Part shown: positions 9,714 through 17,418 of the stretch, piece by piece
Position numbering within the stretch: position 1 is the first letter of the stretch
Layout of the letters: every line of letters starts with the position of its first letter
Assembly: GCA_037200975.1 (NCBI GenBank)
Contig: JBBCGI010000001.1
Span: 3,038,001-3,102,000, forward strand
Direction of reading: 5' to 3'
Source of the DNA: Pseudomonadota bacterium
Lineage (GTDB): Bacteria > Pseudomonadota > Gammaproteobacteria > Steroidobacterales > Steroidobacteraceae
Length of the DNA: 64,000 bases
The notes under the pieces: model-generated
What the model was told of the DNA's origin: nothing
Database searches by the model: none
What the model saw: the letters and a program-made list of their open reading frames with translations, nothing else
Program-made: the position numbers and the translations under genes

Positions 9714-10056
9714 GATGCGCAGGGAGCTACGGGGCAGCGAACGGCTTGTGCCGCGGACCGGACCCCCGTAGGGATCGCCTGGAAAACTGGCGGTGCCATA
9801 TGCATGCGTTCACAGCCAGTGCCGCGGCACCGTCGCGCCTTCCGGCGCATTGGCAGGGGTGTTATCAGGTTGAAACATTGCGGCTGCAGTTTGGCGTCAC
9901 TTCATGACAGCTTTCGGTCACGTAGAGCCAGCCCTTTCCTGACGGCTGCCACGGGGCCCTGTGGCAGGTCATGGGCGTCTTCACGGGCGGCACTCAGCCG
10001 GTAGCCGCCAGCGACAAGGAGTCGGCAACCTCGCCTGCGTTGGACGTGTCCGTCCC
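9714..10056. other. intergenic stretch without a recognised gene
   Basis: 343 bases between the UbiA gene start and the stop of the protease-nuclease gene, both on the minus strand. It must hold the promoter of the glycan operon. One imperfect palindrome, CTGCCAC at 9946-9952 with GTGGCAG at 9961-9967 around a GC-rich core, could fold as a hairpin 3' of the protease-nuclease gene, but no T-run follows. I see no coding sequence. Confidence 0.4.
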
Positions 10057-12174
10057 TCAGCTCACGATGTCTTCTAGTTCGCGAATCTCGTAGTAGCCGG
10101 TCCCGCCCAGGGCGACCGCGGCCTCACTCGGACTCACGCCACGACGGCCGCGCCGCCGTCCACGAGAGGAACTCGCGAGCGGATCGAAGTCGCGCAGCAA
10201 CTTGTTGTCACCCGCGCCGCAATGAAAAGTCAGATCGGTGAGCCGCTCGATCTCTTCTATCTTCACCTGGAAAGTCTTGAACGGCCCGAACACATCCGCG
10301 GCCTCGATGCCGAACTGCCGGATGACGTCTTCCTGGCTTGCGATGTACGCGGTCGCGCTCAAATTTCCACTGTCGTCGATTGCGGCGACCACCTTCCAGT
10401 ACTGCACGGGGTACTGGATATCCTTGTACTCGGGGTCACCCTCATCGAGCACGGGACCCGTGATCACCTGTGCGCTGAGGTTGCCGGTCAACACCGTGTC
10501 TTCGAGGATGTGCCGTTCGATTCCCTGCCAGATCTCGCGGTTCTGGTTGAACTTGGCATGCTGCGGCGTGCAGTTGGTCCAGTGGCAGGTATCCGCGGCG
10601 GACGTCAGCGCAATCTTCGCCGTCTTGCCGAATTCCAGGTCTTCGCGCCGGGTCAGGTGTCCGCGATCGAACTGGTTGCTCGCGTAGTAGAAGTTCTGGA
10701 TCTGAAATTTGTCGAGAATGCGCGGGTCGCGGCGCCAGACATCCGGCGGACGATTCATGTCGAACCGCTGATCGAAGCGGATGTTGGCGGCGCTGTAGAT
10801 GGCGAACCGGCGGGTGGCGTGCATGACCAGGCTGTAGTTGTGATAGTGCAGGACATGCTTGTTGGCACCGATCGGCGTGATCATCGGAGCGGCTTCCGCG
10901 GCCAGCGAGGCGCTCAACTTGGGTAACGAAACGCGCTTGGCGCCGTTTCCCAGAAAATCCGGATCGAAGCCCGCGCGTTTTGCGTAGTCCGAATCGAAAG
11001 GCGATTCGAACTTCGCTTCCTTCTTGGTGCCGGTTGCCTTCTCGGCCGCGCCGAACGATTCGGACGAAGAGCCAACACGTACGTTCACTTCTCCGCCGGG
11101 CAGCAGCGAGATCGCCAGGGGCACGTTCAGGGTTCTGGATTCGCTCATGACTCGGCTCTCCTGGATGGGTTTCGCGTTGGACGCGGTGATGCGCGCAGAG
11201 GCGGGCGTCGCGGCATAAAGGGGTTGCAACAAGGGATGCGATGGATAGGCGGCTTTCAATGCCTGCACGATGCGGCTCGACCGGATGCCTTCGTTCGCCA
11301 CCCACTTGATCTGCTTTTCGTCCATGGAGGCGGAATCGAAATCGCGTCCGTCGATCGTCTGCCACTTGCCGTCCTTTATTTCCGGAATGCCGCTGTGGTG
11401 CAACGCGACTACGTACCAGTCGTTGTTGAAAACCGGCGAACCGGAGGAGCCTGGCAGCGTGTCCGTCGAGTACCACAACACGTCGTCGGCTTTCTTGATC
11501 AGGCGGTTTTCCCGGACGCAGATCTGTTTTCGTTCGCCCGACGGGTGCTGGACGATCGTCAGCCATTCGCCCTCGAACGCCTTTCCCGTCGTCGCGAGCA
11601 GCGGCAGGCAGCCGAAGTCGGTCACCGAAGCGCCGCCGGTCTCGGCTGTCGGGCGAACGGCCACCACCGAAAAATCGAGGTCGGAGGAAGTGTGAAAAAA
11701 CGCGCCCGGATCGAGCGCGAATGCAACCATCGCCTGCTGTTCATCATCGACGCCCGTTTCGTACATGAACTGGGCCATCGAACCTTTCGCGGAAGCCGCG
11801 TCCGGAAACACGTGATTGTTCGTGATGAGAACGCCGGGGCTGATCAGAAATCCGGTTCCCCATCCCTCGAGCGCACCCGACGGGGAGCGGATTTCGATTC
11901 GTGCGATGGAGCGGCTGGCGATGGTGCCGCGCGCCAGGTACGCGATCGGTTGCAGCTCATTGCCCAGCAACACTCGCTCGAACGCGGCCTTCGCGGCGGT
12001 ACTGTCCTGCAGGCTGCTTACCAGGAAATCACGCCGCTCACGCTGTTCCAGCGAGGAAGAGATATCGCCGGGGAGTTTGTTGCGCAGCGCATCGGCGCAG
12101 GCCGCGACGTCGAAATCCTTGCGCGCCAGCGCCTTGGCGACCTGGAGCTCGAGCCTGGATGACACCGCCGACAT
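10057..12174 (-). CDS. trypsin-like protease fused to DNA/RNA non-specific endonuclease
   Basis: A 705-residue three-part protein with no signal peptide. Residues 1-75 are a helical domain (RKDFDVAACADALRNK) that could be an effector-associated or adaptor domain. Residues about 80-310 are a chymotrypsin-fold protease: His121 in ITNNHVF, Asp165 or Asp167 in SSDLDFSVV, and Ser244 in LPGSSGSPVF. Residues about 440-660 are a NUC-type endonuclease of the NucA/EndoG family: DRGHL with His506 as general base and the metal-site region NCTPQHAKFNQNREIW. Domains of this kind occur together in effectors of bacterial conflict systems, and the lack of an export signal fits an intracellular, self-directed effector. 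It is a lone gene: no partner sensor lies beside it. The family assignment is firm; the role is inference. Confidence 0.85.
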   Translation of the reverse strand: MSAVSSRLELQVAKALARKDFDVAACADALRNKLPGDISSSLEQRERRDFLVSSLQDSTAAKAAFERVLLGNELQPIAYLARGTIASRSIARIEIRSPSGALEGWGTGFLISPGVLITNNHVFPDAASAKGSMAQFMYETGVDDEQQAMVAFALDPGAFFHTSSDLDFSVVAVRPTAETGGASVTDFGCLPLLATTGKAFEGEWLTIVQHPSGERKQICVRENRLIKKADDVLWYSTDTLPGSSGSPVFNNDWYVVALHHSGIPEIKDGKWQTIDGRDFDSASMDEKQIKWVANEGIRSSRIVQALKAAYPSHPLLQPLYAATPASARITASNAKPIQESRVMSESRTLNVPLAISLLPGGEVNVRVGSSSESFGAAEKATGTKKEAKFESPFDSDYAKRAGFDPDFLGNGAKRVSLPKLSASLAAEAAPMITPIGANKHVLHYHNYSLVMHATRRFAIYSAANIRFDQRFDMNRPPDVWRRDPRILDKFQIQNFYYASNQFDRGHLTRREDLEFGKTAKIALTSAADTCHWTNCTPQHAKFNQNREIWQGIERHILEDTVLTGNLSAQVITGPVLDEGDPEYKDIQYPVQYWKVVAAIDDSGNLSATAYIASQEDVIRQFGIEAADVFGPFKTFQVKIEEIERLTDLTFHCGAGDNKLLRDFDPLASSSRGRRRGRRGVSPSEAAVALGGTGYYEIRELEDIVS

Positions 12175-12363
12175 GTGTTTCCCCTGGTTCTAGTTCTTGT
12201 GCGCCGATGCCGGCGCGGGGTTTCCTCGTCCTACCTATACACGTGTCACCTACGGCCGATTTCTCTCACCTGCGACATGAAATATTCATGTCGCGCCGCG
12301 TGGAAAGTTAGGCTCCAACGTGTTGCGGTGCGCTGGACCTGGCGGGCTGCTGGCGTAGACCCG

Positions 12364-14355
12364 TCACGGCGCCTTCTTCAGCAGCGCCGAGTTCCGCTCG
12401 TCGTTCTCGATCGCCCGAAAGAACTTCTTCAATGATTCCGCTTTTGCCACGGGCACGCTGAGTTCCTTCACCTCCAGCGTGCGGGTATAGCGGAGCACGC
12501 TGCCGGCGAAGGTAGTAGAGCTGCGGTAAGCGATGGAACCGAGATCCTCGTTCACCGCCTTCGGCAGCGAGTCGGGTACGTAGCCCGCGGGTACGGTGAT
12601 CTCGAACACGTCGGTATTGCGAACGGGGGCTTCGAACTCGATGGGATGCTCGCGCGGTTCCTTCGTTTCCAGCAGCCCGCTCGACATGGATCCCAACACG
12701 CGCGGCCGGATGATCAGCAGATCGCCCGCGTTCCGCGGATAACGCGGGATCTCGACGGTGTAGTCCCAGATGAGCGGCTTGTCGGCGAATCTGCGGTTGG
12801 CCACGGTCGCATGCAGAACCTTGAACGTCGACAGCGAGTGGGCCAACATGGATTCGATCGGCTTGATCTGGTCCACGTCCTGCTGTGCGGCGCGCAGGCT
12901 GAAGCGTTGCCCGGCGGCGCCGTCGCCGGTCCAGCTCTCGCGCACGTCTCCGTTCAGCGTGCCGTTTTCGTCGAGCGTCAATTTCGCGGTACGTGCAACG
13001 CCATTCAAAGCGCTCGAGGTCTGCGGCAGCGCGAGCAGCTCGCCGCCAGCGGGCAACACCAGCATGCCGTAGTTGGCCTGCAGCGCGCCCGGTAGATAGC
13101 CCAGGGAAATGAGCGGATGCGTGGGGTCGAAGAACAGCAGCGGGCCGAGCGTCTTGTGTTTGATCGCCGCCGGCAACTGCGCCGTGTCGACTCCGGCCTG
13201 AAGCTGGATCGCGATGATCGCGTGGTTGAACCCCATGTTGGGCGGCGTGCCCGCCGCCACGGAGCCGCGCTCGGTATTGATGAGCACGTAGTGCGACTCG
13301 ATGCCGATCTCCTTCAGCATCGAGGAGAGCAGGGTCACTTTGTCCTTGCAATCGCCGTAGCCGTGCGTCAGCACTTCGCTCGCCGGATGAGGCTGCACAC
13401 CGCCGACGCCCAGCTCGATGGCGACGTAGCGGATGTCACTCTGAACGAATGCGGCCAGCGCCTGCATCTTGGCCAACGGATCGGTCGCGGATGCCGTGAG
13501 CTGCTGCACTTTCTGACGCAGCGGCGGCGAGGCGTCGCGCCGGCCGTTGGTCAACCCGCCGTACCAGGTACCGACCTCCTGCCAGCTTTGAAACCCGCCG
13601 CCCTTCCCGCCGGGAGGTTGCAGCGAGAGCACCATTCGGGCGGCGATGCCTTGCCACGGCGGCATCTGCCGTTCGAGCTTGACCGGCTTCAGATCGCTGA
13701 CCATCCAGCGCCACTGTCCCGGCGCCACTTCGGTCGCTGCGGACTCATCGTGATTGAGCCAGAAGACCTTGTAGGACCAGCTCGGCGGCAGTCGCACCGT
13801 ATATCGCGCCTGAAGCACCGGCACGATGTCCTGAATATCCCACTCGTCGGTCATCTCATACGGGGACATGTCCCGCTCTATCTCGTAGCCGACGATGTTG
13901 CCCGGGACAGACGCCGGAATCCGCATGACTTTGCGTCGCACGTCGCTGATCAGTTCGCCGCCGTCGACATTGCTGAGCGCGGTTTCGATGATGTCCCGAT
14001 CCTTGACCTCGAAGTCTTTACCCTGCGCCGGGATGCTCCAGCCATGTATGGAGGTGATCTGGCTCTGCGGACCGAAGGCCGCCAGGACCGTGCCGTACGA
14101 TTCGCCGTTGCTGCGCAGGATCTTGTAGACGCGGCGCTCGAGCCGCTTCATCTTGCCGGACGCCTGTACCGTCAGTTCCGTGTCCGAGTAGAGCACGACG
14201 GCGTCTGTCTCTTCGTCCTGAGCTGGCACGGGCACGCTTACCTGCGCGCGCATCCAGTCCGGAGCGCTCGCGGCCCACGCCGCCGTGGCGTGCATGCATG
14301 CGAACGCCAGGCCTCCACTCAACAATTTCGCGAGCCCCATATCCAGGCGCCTCAA
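12364..14355 (-). CDS. DUF3857/transglutaminase-like protein, catalytic triad intact
   Basis: A 663-residue exported protein (signal peptide ending near AAWAAS) with an N-terminal DUF3857 beta domain (residues about 35-250) and a transglutaminase-like domain (about 280-420). The papain-like triad is complete: Cys336 in GYGDCKDK, His378 in FNHAI and Asp410 in FFDPTHP. A DUF2569-free, beta-rich C-terminus follows. These periplasmic proteins are thought to act on peptides or the envelope, but the reaction is unknown. Its ATG overlaps the stop of the paralogue at 14352 by four bases, so the pair is translated together and may form a complex. Confidence 0.85.
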   Translation of the reverse strand: MRRLDMGLAKLLSGGLAFACMHATAAWAASAPDWMRAQVSVPVPAQDEETDAVVLYSDTELTVQASGKMKRLERRVYKILRSNGESYGTVLAAFGPQSQITSIHGWSIPAQGKDFEVKDRDIIETALSNVDGGELISDVRRKVMRIPASVPGNIVGYEIERDMSPYEMTDEWDIQDIVPVLQARYTVRLPPSWSYKVFWLNHDESAATEVAPGQWRWMVSDLKPVKLERQMPPWQGIAARMVLSLQPPGGKGGGFQSWQEVGTWYGGLTNGRRDASPPLRQKVQQLTASATDPLAKMQALAAFVQSDIRYVAIELGVGGVQPHPASEVLTHGYGDCKDKVTLLSSMLKEIGIESHYVLINTERGSVAAGTPPNMGFNHAIIAIQLQAGVDTAQLPAAIKHKTLGPLLFFDPTHPLISLGYLPGALQANYGMLVLPAGGELLALPQTSSALNGVARTAKLTLDENGTLNGDVRESWTGDGAAGQRFSLRAAQQDVDQIKPIESMLAHSLSTFKVLHATVANRRFADKPLIWDYTVEIPRYPRNAGDLLIIRPRVLGSMSSGLLETKEPREHPIEFEAPVRNTDVFEITVPAGYVPDSLPKAVNEDLGSIAYRSSTTFAGSVLRYTRTLEVKELSVPVAKAESLKKFFRAIENDERNSALLKKAP

Positions 14356-16319
14356 TGTTTGGCAGTGGCACCCGGCGGTGCGCCCGGCGTGACGACCACC
14401 TGATCCTCGTCGCCGGCGCGGACCGTCTGATAGAAGTCCCGCACCTGCGCGTAGAATTTTTGCTGGACGATGATGGTGTTCAGCACGAGCTCCCGCTTCA
14501 TGCTCAGCGTCCCGCCGGTATTCTGGGCGCTCGAGCTATATCGCGCGACGCTGATGTCCGCCGTGCGCGCTTTCGGCAGGCTGCTGACCTTCCAGCCCGG
14601 TGGTAGTTCGATCGCGACCTCATCCGTGTGCTGATGGAGGAACGAGAAATACAGCGGATGCTCGCGGGCGCTGTGCTCGAACTTGTGTTTTTCCGAACCG
14701 CCGAACAGCCCCACGGGAATGAGCGAACGGTTGCCTGCCGCGGCCGCCCAACCGGGTACGCGCAAGTCGAATTCGGCCACGAGCGGTGCGTCGGAGCCGC
14801 TCCAATCCGGCGTATTGGTGAGTTTCACGTCGACGCCGGAGGGCACATCGGCCTCGAGATCCTGCTCGAGGACCTTCTTCCGTTCGGTGGCGTCTTCGTT
14901 GCGCTCGGCGATGCGACGCCAGCTTGCTTCGAGGCCACTGTAGGTCACGGTGACCTTGCCCTCGAGTGTTCCCGACGTGGTGAGCTTCACGGATGCTTTG
15001 CGCTCGACGCGCGACTCGGCCGCGCCGGGCAGCGCCGTCGTCAACCACTGCCCGCCGTCGGCGTCGAGGCGTAACCCCCTGACACCCGTTTCGTTCCACG
15101 GGAGATACGCGAACGGCATGAAAGGCACACCGGGATCGAGATACATGACGCTGTTGTCGAGTTTGACGAGCACGACACACGTGTTGAGGTCACGCGCATT
15201 CATGAAGCGTGGATCGAAAAAGCTTTCGTCGCGCGTCGAGACCAGCACGAGCGAGGCATCGAGCTTCGCGGCGCGCAGCAAGCCGTACAGAAACCAGGTG
15301 ATTTCGTCCGCGTTGGCGTAGCCGTGTTTGAGCACGTCCTGGGCGTCGTCATTGTCCGCGAGCTTCTCGCGCTCGGTTTCCTGTTCGGTGGCCTGGCGCT
15401 CGAACGAGAGGTTGCGGATCTGCTGAGCGCGCGCGTAGAGCTTGCGCGCTTTGGTTTGGGCGGAATCGCCCGGCTGCACGAGCCGCGCGACTTCCTGCTC
15501 GAGCTCCCGGTCGGCTTTGATGAAGCGCTGAACCCTGGCATGGGAGCGTTTGCCGAATACCTTCCAATACTGGGCTTCGTCTTTCTGGTCGCTATCCTGG
15601 TCTTCGTAGATGAACTCGACGCGATACTTCATTACGTCTTCCGGTGGCATGTCCTCTTCCGTGATGAAAGCCGGCACGTTGCGCGTTTCGAGACGGATCA
15701 GGCCGCGCACCTTTTCCGGTGTCGTCGTGTCGGGTGGCAGGCCGAGCGGCCAGCTCCACCGCAGCAACAAGCCGTTCGCGGGCCGCAACGAAAACACGGC
15801 GCGCCGCGTGAACAATTCGTCGCTGAGCAACCAGCGCGAATTGAAAGCCCATCCGCTCGGCATCACCCGGCGGTAGCGGTATTCGACGATGCTGCCGACT
15901 TCCACGCCCGGCAGCGTGAAGGTCTTCGACATCACCTTGACGCCGCGCGCCTTGACGATCGGCTTCTCGTACACCGTTCCGTCGAAATCGGCGATGCTGC
16001 CATCCGGTCGAATGACGCGCGCTTCCAGCCCGGTAATCCTGCTGACGCCCTTGACATACGGGAGCTCGACGTTCGCGTACTTGCGTCCTTCCTCCGTCAG
16101 GATCTTGATGCGTGAGTAGGTGGACTCCGTGGAGTTCGCGTCGTCGCGATCGACCTGGCGATAGAGATAGATAGCCGCCGCCGCGGGAGCCTGCGGCTCG
16201 GACTTCATCTGCCGTTCCTCGGGCGAGACTGGCTGCCAATCGGCGGCGCGAGCGGGCAATGTGAGGATGAGCGATAACAGCGCGGCAAGCGCTCCGAGGC
16301 GACCAAGTCCCTGAAGCAT
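14352..16319 (-). CDS. DUF3857/transglutaminase-like protein, catalytic residues lost
   Basis: A 655-residue paralogue of the downstream gene with a signal peptide (cleavage near LPARAA), DUF3857 (residues 40-260) and a transglutaminase fold (280-420). At the site of the catalytic Cys the sequence is HGYANADEIT, with Ala337 in place of Cys, and where FNH is expected it reads DLNTCVV, with Thr380 in place of His; only Asp395 (YLDPG) remains. It should therefore be inactive, perhaps a binding or regulatory partner of the active protein encoded right after it. It is the first gene of the two-gene operon. ATG 16319 fits the signal peptide well. Confidence 0.8.
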   Translation of the reverse strand: MLQGLGRLGALAALLSLILTLPARAADWQPVSPEERQMKSEPQAPAAAAIYLYRQVDRDDANSTESTYSRIKILTEEGRKYANVELPYVKGVSRITGLEARVIRPDGSIADFDGTVYEKPIVKARGVKVMSKTFTLPGVEVGSIVEYRYRRVMPSGWAFNSRWLLSDELFTRRAVFSLRPANGLLLRWSWPLGLPPDTTTPEKVRGLIRLETRNVPAFITEEDMPPEDVMKYRVEFIYEDQDSDQKDEAQYWKVFGKRSHARVQRFIKADRELEQEVARLVQPGDSAQTKARKLYARAQQIRNLSFERQATEQETEREKLADNDDAQDVLKHGYANADEITWFLYGLLRAAKLDASLVLVSTRDESFFDPRFMNARDLNTCVVLVKLDNSVMYLDPGVPFMPFAYLPWNETGVRGLRLDADGGQWLTTALPGAAESRVERKASVKLTTSGTLEGKVTVTYSGLEASWRRIAERNEDATERKKVLEQDLEADVPSGVDVKLTNTPDWSGSDAPLVAEFDLRVPGWAAAAGNRSLIPVGLFGGSEKHKFEHSAREHPLYFSFLHQHTDEVAIELPPGWKVSSLPKARTADISVARYSSSAQNTGGTLSMKRELVLNTIIVQQKFYAQVRDFYQTVRAGDEDQVVVTPGAPPGATAKH

Positions 16320-16452
16320 GACGATAAATCGTCCCTATTATTTTATGTGCGACACCTATGCCGCGGCAGTATGGCTTAGCATTCTGGACGCGTCGAGAAG
16401 TCGGTGGTTTTTGACGCGACACGCGCGCGAATATTCTTCGCTTGTGATGGAG

Positions 16453-16992
16453 CTAGTACGATGCGCCGAAGTCCTGCATCCGGTGGACCTGCCCTCGCTT
16501 TCGGCCGGTGGCTAGACCGACCCCGATGTCCTCGAATCTCGAATCCATGATGTTCGCGCAATGACCCGGGTTGGCCAGCCATCCCGCAACTACCTCTCTG
16601 GCCAATTCCGGGCCGTACGCGATGTTCTCGCCCGTAAGGCGCGATTGGTAACCGGCGCGGCGCACGCGGTCCTTCGGCTGACTACCGTCGCTGCCGCGAT
16701 GTTCGAAGTATTTCCGTTGGGCCATGTCGCGCACGTGACCGGTGACCGCGTCGTTCAGCTCGCGCGAAACACCGAGAGACAGTGCGGCGGCGAAACGCTC
16801 TCTGCCGCAACGTCTGCATTTTCTGCGCGCGGTGTCTACCAGTTCCAAGACGCGCGCGCGAACAAAGGCGCCCGACTACCGTCCAGCCAACGCGTCGGAG
16901 GCGGAAGCGCCCGAGGTTAGCGCGGCGGCCATCATGGCCGCGATGGATATCAGCCGCAGAAGTCCGAACGGGTGATTCAAAAATTCAGACAT
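16453..16992 (-). pseudogene. CAP/SCP-domain secreted protein interrupted by in-frame TAG
   Basis: The frame starts at ATG 16992 with a good signal peptide (LLRLISIAAMMAAAL, then GASASDALAGR), hits an amber TAG at 16876-16878 after 38 codons, and continues in the same frame as a CAP domain to 16453. The downstream part has the family marks: HVRDMAQRKYFEH, GENIAYG, GWLANPGHCANIM and MQDFG at the end. YkwD-type CAP proteins are secreted and of unclear enzymology. TTG 16848 could start a shorter product but lacks a ribosome site and would lose the signal peptide. Either the gene is inactivated by one base change, the codon is read through, or the base is a sequencing error. Confidence 0.7.
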
Positions 16993-17418
16993 GCCGTCCG
17001 TTTCCATGAGCCGCGCTGCATGGGGGTAAACGCAGGCAGTATTGGCGCCTGATCTCAGTGCAGATCGGCAATCTCGCTAGTTCGCCTACCAACGACGAAT
17101 TCCTTGAATTTGACGCGGCCATTTGCCGCGGAATCAGCAGCTTCAAAACGATAGCAACTCATCGATAGTGAGCTCACCGGGATGGGCGAAGCGCGCGAAG
17201 TCTAGACGGGGCGGAATCCAAATGAACCGAGAATTGCAAAAACGCGCGTAAGTCGCGGTATTGCTGGATTTCCTAGGCCTAACTTACAAGAGACCTCAAG
17301 GGACGGGGTTATCCGATCGACTCGATAGCCCGTGAACTTGGGTGTGCAGGTGGGAGAAATCGCAGGTTCGCGACAGTAATAAGAGGGAATTCCGATAAGA
17401 AGAACTAAGGAGCGCCAA
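16993..17418. other. intergenic region upstream of the GH3 gene
   Basis: 426 bases between two divergent genes. It is more AT-rich than the rest of the window toward the right and ends with a clear AAGGAG ribosome site for the GH3 gene. It must contain the promoters of both genes. I see no RNA gene, repeat or convincing coding sequence in it. Confidence 0.4.

Noticed and set aside
9946-9967. Hairpin after the protease-nuclease gene as an intrinsic terminator
   Set aside because: The stem is imperfect around its core and has no T-run on either strand.
13117-14403. A 428-codon plus-strand open frame
   Set aside because: Antisense to the active transglutaminase gene, whose triad and signal peptide are clear.
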